64,000 nt of DNA from an uncultured Planctomycetota bacterium (GCA_900696465.1 CAADGE010000020.1:62001-126000); one strand, 5' to 3'. Positions 36,225 through 46,720 are shown, numbered from the stretch's first letter. Translations and numbers: made by a program. The notes: generated by a model from the sequence alone, not told the origin.

Positions 36225-37520
36225 TTGTCATCTGCATATGACATCATGGATCGTCAGGCCGACTGGCAGCGACGGCTAAGCCATATCGTTGAGACGCTGC
36301 GCGAAATGTCCATGCAGACGGACCCGCAGCAGATGGTCTCCGCCTACGCAAAGCGCATGCGCCAGATTCTTCCGATCGATCGCACGATCGCCGTCAGCCG
36401 TCGCAATCTGCAACAACCATGGTACCGAATTACTCGGAGCAGTCTCTGGAAGGAAGAGATCAATCCCTGGAAGCAGCAGGACCGGCTCCCCGTATTCAAT
36501 CGGGGCATCCTCGGTGATCTCTTGTACGCCGATGAGCCGCAGTTGATCGACGATCTCCGCCTATCAGCAGATGATCCAGCCCACGAATTTCTCGCCGATA
36601 TGCGAAGTCTCGTCTCTCTGCCGATGTACGACGGCGGTGTAGCCCTCAACACCGTGATCTTTGCCCGCGCGACTCCCAACGCCTTCTCCCGCGATCAGCT
36701 GGCGGACCTCGTCTGGGTTACTGGCCTCTTCGGTCGCGCCACTTATAACCTCGTGCTCAAGCAACAGGTGCAGGAGGCCTTTGACGCCGTCGATTTCGAA
36801 CTCAAAATGGTCGAGCGCATACAAAAGTCTCTGCTGCCGCGCGAACTTCCGAAGATCGAGCATCTTGACCTTGCCGCTTACTACCAGACTTCGCATCGGG
36901 CAGGCGGCGACTACTACGATTTCTTCCCCTTGCAGGATGGCTCTTGGGGAATCCTCATCGCCGACGTCAGTGGTCACGGCACTCCTGCCGCCGTCATGAT
37001 GGCCATCACGCACAGCATCGCCCACACCGCTCCGGGCCCGCCAACTCCGCCGAGTCGAATGCTGCACTACCTCAACCAGCAGCTCAGCGTCCGGTACACG
37101 AACGATTCTCCGAGCTTCGTGACCGCTTTCTACGGCATTTTCAATCCGAAGACGCGGGAGTTGACCTACGCCTCCGCCGGTCACAATCCGCCGCGCCTCA
37201 AACGCTGTGACGACGGCACCATGGCCGCGTTGGACCGTGTCGGCGGCCTGCCGCTCGGCGTACTGCCGGATCAGACGTATGAAGAGGCAGTGCTTGCTCT
37301 GCGTCCTGGTGATCAGCTTATCTTCTACACCGACGGTATCACCGAGGCACACAACCCCCAGCGTGAAATGTTCGGCGTGGAACGGCTCGACCAGGCGCTG
37401 GAACTCTGCACCTTCGCCGCCGAACCGCTCATCGAGGCCGTCCTGCGTGCGCTTGCGGATTTCACGCAAGGTCAACCGGCTGACGACGATCGAACCCTGC
37501 TCGTAGCCAAAGTGAGCTGA
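36225..37520 (+). CDS. Second GAF-like/SpoIIE PP2C protein phosphatase
   Basis: A 431-aa paralogue of the phosphatase at 31957. The first half (about 15-180) is a GAF-like sensor (ILPIDRTIAVSRRN, SLVSLPMYDGGVALNTVIF), the second a SpoIIE domain with ERIQKSLLP, GGDYYDF, IADVSGHG, SAGHNPP and FYTDGITEAHN. Acidic metal-binding residues are retained. I use TTG 36225, as the first ATG (36246) lacks an SD; AGAAGAA is only a weak SD for TTG. Three bases after the SGNH gene. Partner STAS protein is not encoded nearby. Confidence 0.9.
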   Translation: MSSAYDIMDRQADWQRRLSHIVETLREMSMQTDPQQMVSAYAKRMRQILPIDRTIAVSRRNLQQPWYRITRSSLWKEEINPWKQQDRLPVFNRGILGDLLYADEPQLIDDLRLSADDPAHEFLADMRSLVSLPMYDGGVALNTVIFARATPNAFSRDQLADLVWVTGLFGRATYNLVLKQQVQEAFDAVDFELKMVERIQKSLLPRELPKIEHLDLAAYYQTSHRAGGDYYDFFPLQDGSWGILIADVSGHGTPAAVMMAITHSIAHTAPGPPTPPSRMLHYLNQQLSVRYTNDSPSFVTAFYGIFNPKTRELTYASAGHNPPRLKRCDDGTMAALDRVGGLPLGVLPDQTYEEAVLALRPGDQLIFYTDGITEAHNPQREMFGVERLDQALELCTFAAEPLIEAVLRALADFTQGQPADDDRTLLVAKVS

Positions 37521-37671
37521 ATCTCCTGTGCATTCTACGGGCATCAGTCGGTCAGGGTAGAACGGGCGTCCCGCCGATGCCCCCGCCGTCGTGAAGCGGC
37601 GACCCGTCCGATCTGGGCATGATTCCTGGAGGTTTCCCGCAGGGCGAGCTTTATTGAATAACTCGGCCTGA

Positions 37672-39183
37672 TCAGTCGCTTCTGCTCGTTGCGCTCTGTC
37701 GCGTTGCCGAAAGGTTGCAGAGTTCCTCAACCAGTTGCGATCGCTCTGGATCCAGTGGCGCGGTTCCTCGAAACCAGAGACGGATGCGCACGTCGCCCTC
37801 GCCGACCCATTCGAAGATCGACGTCGATTCCTGCTCCGGTGGGTGGGGCTCATTGCCGCCGTTGTCGTTCCACAGAGCAGTGCGGTCGCCATCCTTCATT
37901 TCGATCCGGCAGCAGGACACTTCCGGCGCGAGGATGGCCATCGCGCGAACAAGCGCCGGTGCGTCGTGCGCCTGTGCGATCTTGAGCCGTGCAAGGTGAG
38001 CAGCCGCATGGAGCACCTTGGTTTCCTGTCGGCCCGTCCAGTGAGCCGTCCATCCACCCCATTCCAGGTAGCCCAGCACACGAGCGGCGAACAGTGCCAT
38101 GACCAGCACGCCCACGACGAGCAGGCCGAGCACGAAATGATTCGCCGTCATCGCCGCGATACAAACTGCGGAAACGATGATGCTGGCAATGTAGATCTGA
38201 ACTGCCGCGGCGCTCGGAGTCTGGCCGCGGTCCAGAAGGCGATGGTGAATATGATCGCGATCGGACGCGAACAACGGCTGACCGCGAAACACGCGCCGGG
38301 CGACGGCCAGCAGCGTGTCGAAGATCGGGTAGCCCAGTGCAAAGAGCGGCACGAGAATCAGCACGACTGTGTGCGCCTTCTGTGCGGAGTGGAGTGACGC
38401 CAATGCGAGAAACATACCCAGGGCCAGTGACCCGGTATCTCCCAGAAAGACCCGGGCCGGATGAAAGTTCCACCGCAGAAAGCCCAGCAGGGAGCCCGCC
38501 AGCAGCACCATGAGCACCGTCATGTAGTGATTGCCCAGCCAGATGGCCACCACCGCATTCACGGTCGAAGCCAGCAGGCAGATACCTGCCGCCAGACCGT
38601 CCAGACCGTCTGTAAGATTGATCGCATTGGTAATGCCGACGATCCACATCAGTGAGAGGATTGCCCCAATCACGCCCGGCAGAACCATTGCCTCCGTGCC
38701 TGGCAGGGTGATGGCGCCGATGCGAAAGCCCAGGAGCACGGCGGCCAGCGCCACCACCCCCTGCACCAGCAGCTTTACCTTCGGCCGCACCCCGAAGCGA
38801 TCGTCCACCATCCCCAGGAGCAGCATTGCCAGTGTGCAGATGATGATGCCGTAGACGAATCGCGTCCGCGCCCGGAGCATTTCGCCGACGAGATTCTCAA
38901 GGTTCAGGGAAACGATCGTGCCTGCAAAAACGACAAAAAAAATCACCAGTCCGCCCATCGTGGGCGTTGCATGGTCGTGTCGCTTACGCCCGACGGGTCG
39001 ATCGACCCATCCGAAGCGCTGTGCGAGGAGAATATAAAGCGGCGTCAGCGCCGCCGTCCCGAGGGCCGCCACGATGAAGAGCACGGCGTAGGATTTGAAC
39101 TGAAAAAAGTAGCTGATCCATTCCGGCACGGACGGCGCCTGGACGGTGGGAGCGGTGGGCAGCGTGCCTTGAGCAAAAAGCAA
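37672..39183 (-). CDS. MraY/WecA-family polyprenyl-phosphate glycosyl-1-phosphate transferase with C-terminal extension
   Basis: A 503-aa protein. About ten helices hold the family motifs: DDRFGVRPK (Asp-Asp pair), NAINLTDGLDGLAAG, FHPARVFLGDTGS and HHRLLDRG. They match WecA/TagO-type enzymes that begin envelope polysaccharide synthesis on undecaprenyl phosphate. The start is TTG at 39183; AAGGAAGG (39199-39192) lies eight bases upstream. After about residue 370 there is a soluble C-terminal region of about 130 residues with no recognisable domain, beyond the usual length (about 350). It may be regulatory. Divergent from addB. Confidence 0.9.
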   Translation of the reverse strand: MLFAQGTLPTAPTVQAPSVPEWISYFFQFKSYAVLFIVAALGTAALTPLYILLAQRFGWVDRPVGRKRHDHATPTMGGLVIFFVVFAGTIVSLNLENLVGEMLRARTRFVYGIIICTLAMLLLGMVDDRFGVRPKVKLLVQGVVALAAVLLGFRIGAITLPGTEAMVLPGVIGAILSLMWIVGITNAINLTDGLDGLAAGICLLASTVNAVVAIWLGNHYMTVLMVLLAGSLLGFLRWNFHPARVFLGDTGSLALGMFLALASLHSAQKAHTVVLILVPLFALGYPIFDTLLAVARRVFRGQPLFASDRDHIHHRLLDRGQTPSAAAVQIYIASIIVSAVCIAAMTANHFVLGLLVVGVLVMALFAARVLGYLEWGGWTAHWTGRQETKVLHAAAHLARLKIAQAHDAPALVRAMAILAPEVSCCRIEMKDGDRTALWNDNGGNEPHPPEQESTSIFEWVGEGDVRIRLWFRGTAPLDPERSQLVEELCNLSATRQSATSRSD

Positions 39184-39336
39184 GGTTCTGACCTTCCTTG
39201 ACGGCGTAAGTCGCGTTGTTCATTCTAGCGGGTGGCGGCCCCTTTGCGAGCAGGATCGTTCACTCGTTCGGGTGCGTGGTGCGGCGCACCACCACTGGGC
39301 CTCACACTGCGGCCGTTACATGACAGGGGAGACTGT

Positions 39337-42300
39337 GTGTCCGTTCGACTGATTGCCGGTAGGGCCGGTAGCGGCAAGACGCATCACTGCCTGACGCGGA
39401 TTCGTCAGGAGTTGGCGCGAAATCTCGTCGATGGCCCGCGACTGATCCTGCTCGTGCCGGAACAGGCCGGCCTTCAGATGGAACGCGCCCTATTGGCGAT
39501 GTCCGACAGGCCGGCCCTTGGCCGCTGCGAGGTTCTGAGCTTTCGACGTCTCGCCCATCGCATTCTTTCCGAATCCGTCGGTCCTGCGCCCACGCCGCTC
39601 ACGCCCATCGGTCGCCAGATGGCGATGCGCTTCCTGATCGCCCGCCGACGCCGCGAACTGAAGGAATTCGGTAAGGTGGCTGATCGCGGCGGATTTCTCA
39701 GTGCTGTCTGCGGTGGAATCGTCGAGCTCCTGCAGGAGGCCGTTACACCGGACCAGCTTGATCTTGCAGCATCCGCGGCGCGCGACGAAGGGCACCCGTC
39801 CGCCCCGCGTCTTCACGACATGGCCCTGCTTTTCCGTGCCTATCTGGAATACCTCGGCTCCGACCGCGTCGATCCTGAGTCCGTGCTCGATCTGGCACGT
39901 GCTCGCCTGGCTGCCCTCTCCTGGCCCGACGGCGCCTCGATCTGGGTCGATGGCTTCGCAGGATTGACACAGCAGCAGGTGCGGATGGTGACCGCGCTCG
40001 CACGGCGGGCCGCCGGTGTTGAAATAGCTCTGTTGCTTGATCCGGCATCAATGCACAGGACGCGGTCGCCCGATCTGCATGATGAGCTGTCGCTTTTCGC
40101 GCGCACCGAGCGAACATGGTTGGCCCTCTCGCGCACGCTTCAGGAGGAAGGTGTGTCGATCGAGGAGCCGCTGTACCTACAAGGTAAACCACCGCCGCGC
40201 TTTGCGGCCTCGCCGGAGTTGTCAAACCTTGAAGCCCGACTCTTCAGCGGCCCAGCGGTGTTGAGTCCCGCTTCTTCATCAACATCGACCGGCCAGGTTC
40301 ATCTAATTCGCGCCGCCGACCGACGCAGTGAGGTGGAAGTGGCCGTCACGGCGCTGGTCGATCTCGTTCAGCGCGATCCGGCTCCGTTGCGATACCGCGA
40401 TGCGGCGATCATCGTCCGCGACCTGACGGGTTATCACGATTTGATTTCATCGGCCTTGGCGGCACGAAGCATTCCATTCTTCATCGACCGGCGCCGACCG
40501 ACGACCAATCACCCCGTGGTGCAGTTTGTTCGCGGACTGCTCTCCATGCATGGTGACGCGGCCTTCGATCAGTGCATCGCACAAATTCTCAAGACCGGCC
40601 TGAGCGGGCTGGAAGATGCCGATGCCGAGGCGATCGAAAATTACCTGCTCGCCCACGGCATGGTCTCTGCCGCTGCCTGGGAAGAGGCCTGGAGCTACGC
40701 GCCGATTTCCTCGCGGCCCGAATCGGCCGATACGGACTGGGGCAAACTCACCCTGAAACGTCTGACGGCGGCCCGTCAACATCTTCGGGATCGCATCGGC
40801 GACTGGTGGCCAAGCAAACCTCATGGCGATGCAGAGGCCATGGATATACGGCAGGCCCAATCGTGCAAGAAATGGGTCGGCGATCTCTACGGTGTGCTGG
40901 AGCGCTTCGAAGTACGCGATCGCCTTCGCGAAGCATGTGCAGACGCGGCCGCGCAAGACCGTCTCGACGAAGTCGAGGAACATCAGCAGGTCTGGGCAGA
41001 TCTGGTCAAGTTGCTCGACGAAGCCGCCGAAGCCCTCGCAGATGAACCGATGAACGGACGCCAGTTCCGCGATGTCATTGATTCCGGTCTCTCCGAGTTC
41101 ACGGTCGGCCTCGTTCCTGCCACGCTCGATCAGGTGCTAGTCAGTTCCATTGAGCGCAGTCGTCATCCGCCGGTGCGAGCAGTGTTCGTGCTCGGCTTTG
41201 GTGAGGGGCAGTTTCCCGGCCGACCGGCGGAGGACCCGGTCTTCAGCGACGATGTTCGCAAACAGCTCGATCGCAGCGGCATCGCGCTGCCTCAATCGCG
41301 CGTGCGGCGAATATTCGACGAGCGTATCCTCGCCTACATTGCACTGACGCGCCCCAGCGAATTCCTGTGGGTCAGCTATCCCGAATCTGACGAGGCCGGC
41401 AAGCCGCTGGCCCCCTCACCGTACTGGACGGCTGTTGAGGCAGCCGCTGCGATCCCGGTCAAAGCCGCGGAAGACTGGCTGTGTTCCGGGCGACTCGGCC
41501 CGGCCCGGCTGGCGGCCGTAAGCAGTGTCAGCACTATGGCATCATTCCTGGCGGAGGCGATTCGCGCCGAGTGCGCAGGCCTCCTGCCTGAAGCTGAGGC
41601 CCCGATCTGGGGCGCACTCTATGAATGGGCAAGAACCACACCGGCCGTTCGAGCAAAAGTGGCAGCCGTTCTCGCCGCGCTGGCCCCGCCCGAATCAGCG
41701 GCGCTGTCGGACAAGGCCCGCAGCGCCCTGTGGCGCAGACCTCACCGCATCAGCGTGACGGCGCTGGAACGATTCGCCGAATGTCCGTTCGCACATTATG
41801 CCGCGTATGGCCTTCGCCTTGAACCGCGCCCTGTGCACGAGGTCTCCGCGCTCGACATGGGCCGCATCTATCACACCATCCTTGAGCAGTTCGTAAACGA
41901 GCTGAGCGAATCCGGTCGCGCTCTTCGCGATGTATCTCCCGAACAAATCGCAGTCGACCTGGCTCGACTCTGTGAAAACGTCGTACCGGAGTACGCACAG
42001 ACGGTTCGCATGGAGCCGGGCAAGCGTCGCGGCGCCATCTGGAGAGGACGGCGCGAATTACCGGCGGCCAAGCGCGGTGAGAAGGCCGCGCTCGACGCGA
42101 GCGGCCTGCGAACGGCTGCGACCGAGTGCGAATTCGGCATCGATCCCTCGCGCGGTCTTCCGGCGTTAAAGCTTCGCACTTCGAAGGGTATCGACGTCGA
42201 GCTGCGCGGCAAGATCGACCGTGTCGACCTCCTGCAGGATGGTGACACGCGGCTCGGCGTCGTTTTCGATTACAAGCGCTCCATCGGACGCACGCTCCAA

Positions 42301-42897
42301 CTGGATGAAGTCTTCCACGGCCTGGCCTTGCAATTACTCGCCTATTTGCTGGTTTTGCAGGAATACGGTGAGAAGCTCGCCGGCGGCAAAGTCGAGCCGG
42401 GTGGCGCTTTTTATTTGCCGCTGCTCGCGGGCTACGAACGCGTAGATCACCCAGCGGACGCGGCGAAGGATGATTTCAATGCGTACAAAGTCTACCGGCC
42501 GCGCGGCGTATTCGACTTCGACTGGATCGATCAACTCGATCCCAACTGTAAGACCAATTGGAGCAGGGCCTTCTCAGTCTACCGTAAGAGCGACGGCACG
42601 CTCGGACACGAAAATCGAGGTGATGCCGTCCCCGCCGGCCGACTGCCGAAGCTGCTTGACCACGTCCGCCGAACGATGATCACGCTGATCGATCGATGGC
42701 TTGATGGTGACATTTCCGTGTCACCGGTCATCTTGGGACGATGGTCTCCCTGTGAGAAGTGTCTGTATCGAAACGTCTGCCGGATCGAATACGCCGGTCG
42801 TCAGGGTCGCCGGCTGGAGACCATGTCCCGGCAAGATGTCCTCCGACGCATCGCCGGCGAAGACAGAGCTGCCGCAGGAGGCGTACAGGATGACTGA
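39337..42897 (+). CDS. addB: AddB, helicase/nuclease subunit B of the AddAB recombination complex
   Basis: A 1186-aa protein. The GTG at 39337 is preceded by AGGGGAG five bases upstream and begins VSVRLIAGRAGSGKT, including a Walker A. The open frame to 39232 is not family-like. The C-terminal nuclease has GKIDRVD (about 957) and FDYKRS (about 977). Four Cys fit an iron-sulfur cluster: C816 (AECPFAHYA), then C1139, C1142 and C1148 (CEKCLYRNVC), matching the C-x2-C-x5-C spacing of B. subtilis AddB. AddAB resects double-strand breaks for RecA loading. addA overlaps by eight bases. Confidence 0.95.
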   Translation: MSVRLIAGRAGSGKTHHCLTRIRQELARNLVDGPRLILLVPEQAGLQMERALLAMSDRPALGRCEVLSFRRLAHRILSESVGPAPTPLTPIGRQMAMRFLIARRRRELKEFGKVADRGGFLSAVCGGIVELLQEAVTPDQLDLAASAARDEGHPSAPRLHDMALLFRAYLEYLGSDRVDPESVLDLARARLAALSWPDGASIWVDGFAGLTQQQVRMVTALARRAAGVEIALLLDPASMHRTRSPDLHDELSLFARTERTWLALSRTLQEEGVSIEEPLYLQGKPPPRFAASPELSNLEARLFSGPAVLSPASSSTSTGQVHLIRAADRRSEVEVAVTALVDLVQRDPAPLRYRDAAIIVRDLTGYHDLISSALAARSIPFFIDRRRPTTNHPVVQFVRGLLSMHGDAAFDQCIAQILKTGLSGLEDADAEAIENYLLAHGMVSAAAWEEAWSYAPISSRPESADTDWGKLTLKRLTAARQHLRDRIGDWWPSKPHGDAEAMDIRQAQSCKKWVGDLYGVLERFEVRDRLREACADAAAQDRLDEVEEHQQVWADLVKLLDEAAEALADEPMNGRQFRDVIDSGLSEFTVGLVPATLDQVLVSSIERSRHPPVRAVFVLGFGEGQFPGRPAEDPVFSDDVRKQLDRSGIALPQSRVRRIFDERILAYIALTRPSEFLWVSYPESDEAGKPLAPSPYWTAVEAAAAIPVKAAEDWLCSGRLGPARLAAVSSVSTMASFLAEAIRAECAGLLPEAEAPIWGALYEWARTTPAVRAKVAAVLAALAPPESAALSDKARSALWRRPHRISVTALERFAECPFAHYAAYGLRLEPRPVHEVSALDMGRIYHTILEQFVNELSESGRALRDVSPEQIAVDLARLCENVVPEYAQTVRMEPGKRRGAIWRGRRELPAAKRGEKAALDASGLRTAATECEFGIDPSRGLPALKLRTSKGIDVELRGKIDRVDLLQDGDTRLGVVFDYKRSIGRTLQLDEVFHGLALQLLAYLLVLQEYGEKLAGGKVEPGGAFYLPLLAGYERVDHPADAAKDDFNAYKVYRPRGVFDFDWIDQLDPNCKTNWSRAFSVYRKSDGTLGHENRGDAVPAGRLPKLLDHVRRTMITLIDRWLDGDISVSPVILGRWSPCEKCLYRNVCRIEYAGRQGRRLETMSRQDVLRRIAGEDRAAAGGVQDD

Positions 42898-45800
42898 GAT
42901 CAACTGGACACCTTCGCAGCGTGCGGCGATCGACACCGTCGACCGAAGCGTGCTCGTTTCCGCCGGTGCCGGCAGCGGCAAGACCGCCGTGCTGGCGGAG
43001 CGCTGCGCGCATCTCGTGGCGGATCATCGTCCGCCCTGCGCCGTGGACCGTCTCCTCGTCGTCACATTCACCGATGCGGCCGCCTCGGAAATGCGTGAAC
43101 GCATCGCCCGGACCTTGCGCGCCCGCCTGTCCGCCCGGCCGGAAGACCCCTGGCTGGCAGGTCAGCTTGCCCTTGTGGATTCGGCAGATATCTCAACGCT
43201 TCACTCTTTCTGTCGTCGTCTGCTGGGGAGGTATTTTGCGCATGCGGATCTCGACCCGCAGATGCCGATGATGGATCCGTCGGATGCCAGTCTTCTTCGG
43301 CGTGAAACCGCGCAACAAGTCTTTGATTCATTCGAAGCCCGTGAAGACGCCGTCGGCGAGTCCTATCTGAACCTCCTGGCCGCCTATTCCGGCGGCAGCG
43401 AACGGACACTCATCAATCTCGTCCTTGAAGTGGATGAGTTTCTTACCTCCATCCTTGATCCCGACGAGTGGATTCGCACAACACTTGCTTCGGCCCAGAC
43501 GGAAGGAAACGATGCACTACCCGATGTCTGGCGCATGCGATTCGCGGACGCACTACGCGAAGAACTACAGGCCCAGTTGCGTACGCTTGACCACTATCGG
43601 CACAAGCTTGCTGAAAAGTCGCACGCGGTCGACGGGTTCATTCAGGCCCTCGATCAATACGCCGAGCAACTAAAGCGTTGGTCGTCCATCCTGGAAGCAG
43701 ACACCAGCCCGGTCGCGTTGGATCAGGTGTGCGCCGCGGAACTGCCCGCCTACGAATTCCCCACCCTTCCGAGAAAGTCGAAAAAGATCGCCCAGTTGCC
43801 GTCGGAGGAGGTCTTGGATTTCGAGGCCGCGGGCGATCTGGTAAAGATGGTGCGGGACAACCTCTTTACTAAAGGAATACAAAAACGCTTTGGCCGCTTC
43901 ACGGTTGCCGACTGGGCGCAGGGCCTGACGCTGGTCCGACCGCACATGGTCGTGTTTCTGCAACTGGTGCGCGAGGTCCGGGCGGCTTACCAGCGTGCCA
44001 AGAATGAGCTGGGGGTCATGGACTTCGCAGACCTCGAGCGCCGGTCGGTCGAACTCCTGCAAATCGAAGAAAACGGCGTGGCCGCGCGGTTGCGCGAGCA
44101 CTATCAGCACGTGCTCGTCGACGAGTTTCAGGACACCAGTCCGCTTCAGGCGGAAATCCTGCGACTTGTCAGCCGCGAGATGGATCCGACTCGCAAGGCC
44201 AACCTCTTTACCGTGGGCGATGTCAAGCAAAGCATCTACCGTTTTCGCCTTGCGGAGCCGCGGCTGTTCCTTGAGCGGATGAACCGCTTCGAAGTTGAAA
44301 GCGCCAAAGCGAATCCCGCCGCACCCGGATGCGCGATCCACCTTGTGGAAAACTTTCGAAGCCGACCGCGCCTGCTGGAGGCGATCAATGCGATCTTCGA
44401 ACGCCTCATGGTCAAAGACCTCGGTGACTTAGACTACGACGAGTCCGCCCGGCTTAAGCCCGGTCGCAGCGAGGAAGATGACGCTCAGGAGTCGATTCCC
44501 CCGATCGAACTGCACATCCTGGATGACCTGCGCAGCGGCGCAAAGGATCAACACGGCGACGACGCATCAACGTCCGTGGAGGGTGCCGACCCTGCGTCAG
44601 ACGAATCGACGGACGCCACGGATGATTCGCCGGAAGACTGGCAGCGCATGGAGCGCGAGGCCTATGTGATGGCCGACTGTGTTCAGGAATGCCACGATCG
44701 CGGTTACGCACTGCACGATATCGCCATTCTCCTGCGAAGCATGAAGGCACGATCCGCGTTACTGATGCGAACGCTTGCCCGTCGAGGGATCGCCGCGCGC
44801 TCGGATGTATCGGGCGGCTTCTTCGAAGCACTCGAAGTCCGTGACATGCTCTGCCTGCTGGCCCTGCTCGACAACGAGCAGCAGGACATCCCGCTGGCTG
44901 CCGTTCTTCGATCGCCGATCCTGGGATCGCCGCTATCGGATTCCGACCTCGTCGAAGTGCGCACTTGTCGATCGCTCTCCGCGATCGGCATGCCTTTTCA
45001 CGCGGCCTTCAGGGAGTACGCCGCTCGCGGCCCCGATGAAACTCTTCGAACTCGCCTCCGGACGATTCGTAAACGTCTCGCCGAATGGAGAAAGCGCATC
45101 CGCAGTCGCCCGCTCGCAGACACCCTCTGGGAAATCTACGAGCAGAGCGGCTACTTCGCATATGTCAGCGGACTGCGTGAAGGACCGCAGCGCCGCGCGA
45201 ACCTCATCCGCCTCCACGAATACGCCCGCCAGTTCGGCACGTTTCGTCGCCAGGGGCTGTACCGATTCCTCCAGTTCATGGATGCCCTGCGCGAATCCGG
45301 TGACGATCTTGAGCCAGGCGTCGTTCGCGGTGGCGCCGAAAACGTCGTCCGCGTCATGTCGATTCACCGCAGCAAGGGGCTTGAGTTTCCAGTCGTGATC
45401 GTCGGAGAACTGGGCAAGCGTTTTAATTTGAAAGACGCCCGCAGGTCGGTGCTGTTCGATCGACAGTTGGGCCTGGCGCTGGAGGCGGTCGACGTGGATC
45501 GTCGCATTCGCTATCCCACCCTGCCGCATCGACTCGTCGCTCGATCCATCGTCAACGAGTCGCTCTCTGAGGATCTTCGTGTCCTTTACGTGGCGATGAC
45601 CCGCGCCAGAGAGCGGCTCATCCTCGTCGGCACGCAGCCACATTCGCGCGTCGAACAGTGGCTGATGCGCCTCGCCGGCCATGTCGGCCCGCTCCCGCTA
45701 ACCGATCGTCGCAGTGCTGTCGGCATGCTCGATTGGGTGACCCAGGCAGTCTGTTGTCAGCCGTGCGGGCGCGTCGCCTTCGATGTACCGCCGGGGCCGC

Positions 45801-46696
45801 AGACCCTGATCCATGTGCATACCTACGCAACGGAAGACATGAATAACTGGTCGATCAAGCCGCCGCCGCGCACTGGTGAGCGAGCGCGTCTTGAGCGATA
45901 TGCTGCTTTTGCGCCGTCGGAATTGAAATCGCCGCAACCCACTGCAACGGACTGGATCACTACCATCGAGAAACGATTAACCGCGCCGTATCGCGCCGCG
46001 CCGCTTACGCGCGTGCCTGCCGTCGCAGCGGCAAGTTTGCTCAAGCGGCGCTGGGAGTCCCAGCAGGACGACCTTGACCCGGCCGCCGGCTTGGATGCCC
46101 CAACCTCATTGGGCGTGACTGCAGACGGCTATCGCTTCGATCCACCCCGATCGTGCAGCGGCGTACAGCCCGTCGACGCGGCACAGCGGGGAACATGGAC
46201 GCATGAATTCCTCCGGCGACTTGATCTTGGCCGTGTCGGCAGCAACGATCTGCTTCGTGCCCAACGAGAAGAAATGATTCGTGCCGAAGTCTTCAGGAGA
46301 GACGAAGCCGACCAGATCGACCTCGATGCCATCGCATGGCTCTTTCAGTCACCTCTGGGCCAGCGACTGACCAACGCACGATGCAGAGTATTCCGCGAGT
46401 GGCCGTTTGTGATCGGGGTCAATCCGACACGCTACGATCCGGGAGCAAGCCCGCTTGATAAGCAGGACCTCATGCTTGTCCGCGGCATCATCGACGTCCT
46501 TTTTGATGACGGCAGCGGCTGGGAAATCCTTGACTACAAAACCGATCAGGTTTCCGGAACTTCGCTGGCAGAGCGTGCAGATTTGTACCGCGGCCAACTG
46601 CGAATTTATGCAGCCGCTGTCGAAACGACCCTCCGCGAACCTGTGCGAAAGCTGCACCTGGCGTTTCTCTCGCCACGCGAAAACATCGAGTTCTAG
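42890..46696 (+). CDS. addA: AddA, UvrD-type helicase/nuclease subunit of AddAB
   Basis: A 1268-aa UvrD-like helicase. ATG 42890 has AGGAGG nine bases upstream, and the start overlaps addB by eight bases; the frame extends upstream to 42701 without family likeness. Walker A is SAGAGSGKT (24-32), motif II VDEFQDTSPLQ (about 409), later helicase motifs SIHRSKGLEFPVVIV and VAMTRAREVL-like (VAMTRARERLILVG). The RecB-type nuclease contains GIIDVLF and EILDYKTD (about 1195-1220). Together with AddB it is the main DSB-end processing enzyme. No recognisable insertion or defect. Confidence 0.95.
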   Translation: MTEINWTPSQRAAIDTVDRSVLVSAGAGSGKTAVLAERCAHLVADHRPPCAVDRLLVVTFTDAAASEMRERIARTLRARLSARPEDPWLAGQLALVDSADISTLHSFCRRLLGRYFAHADLDPQMPMMDPSDASLLRRETAQQVFDSFEAREDAVGESYLNLLAAYSGGSERTLINLVLEVDEFLTSILDPDEWIRTTLASAQTEGNDALPDVWRMRFADALREELQAQLRTLDHYRHKLAEKSHAVDGFIQALDQYAEQLKRWSSILEADTSPVALDQVCAAELPAYEFPTLPRKSKKIAQLPSEEVLDFEAAGDLVKMVRDNLFTKGIQKRFGRFTVADWAQGLTLVRPHMVVFLQLVREVRAAYQRAKNELGVMDFADLERRSVELLQIEENGVAARLREHYQHVLVDEFQDTSPLQAEILRLVSREMDPTRKANLFTVGDVKQSIYRFRLAEPRLFLERMNRFEVESAKANPAAPGCAIHLVENFRSRPRLLEAINAIFERLMVKDLGDLDYDESARLKPGRSEEDDAQESIPPIELHILDDLRSGAKDQHGDDASTSVEGADPASDESTDATDDSPEDWQRMEREAYVMADCVQECHDRGYALHDIAILLRSMKARSALLMRTLARRGIAARSDVSGGFFEALEVRDMLCLLALLDNEQQDIPLAAVLRSPILGSPLSDSDLVEVRTCRSLSAIGMPFHAAFREYAARGPDETLRTRLRTIRKRLAEWRKRIRSRPLADTLWEIYEQSGYFAYVSGLREGPQRRANLIRLHEYARQFGTFRRQGLYRFLQFMDALRESGDDLEPGVVRGGAENVVRVMSIHRSKGLEFPVVIVGELGKRFNLKDARRSVLFDRQLGLALEAVDVDRRIRYPTLPHRLVARSIVNESLSEDLRVLYVAMTRARERLILVGTQPHSRVEQWLMRLAGHVGPLPLTDRRSAVGMLDWVTQAVCCQPCGRVAFDVPPGPQTLIHVHTYATEDMNNWSIKPPPRTGERARLERYAAFAPSELKSPQPTATDWITTIEKRLTAPYRAAPLTRVPAVAAASLLKRRWESQQDDLDPAAGLDAPTSLGVTADGYRFDPPRSCSGVQPVDAAQRGTWTHEFLRRLDLGRVGSNDLLRAQREEMIRAEVFRRDEADQIDLDAIAWLFQSPLGQRLTNARCRVFREWPFVIGVNPTRYDPGASPLDKQDLMLVRGIIDVLFDDGSGWEILDYKTDQVSGTSLAERADLYRGQLRIYAAAVETTLREPVRKLHLAFLSPRENIEF

Positions 46697-46705
46697 GCAG
46701 CCCGC

Positions 46706-46720
46706 GCCGGATCCCGGCGA
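46706..46720. other. Short perfect palindrome between addA and coaX
   Basis: CGCCGG and CCGGCG flank a three-base loop, ten bases after the addA stop and 26 bases before the coaX -10. No T-run follows, so it is not a classical terminator, but it could slow transcription or be a protein site. Confidence 0.35.

Noticed and set aside
37521-37671. Bidirectional terminator between the SpoIIE and WecA-like genes
   Set aside because: GGGCATC and GATGCCC can pair but are far apart and no T-run follows on either strand.
36564-37892. Long minus-strand frame across the second SpoIIE gene
   Set aside because: Shadow of a conserved plus-strand gene with no family similarity.
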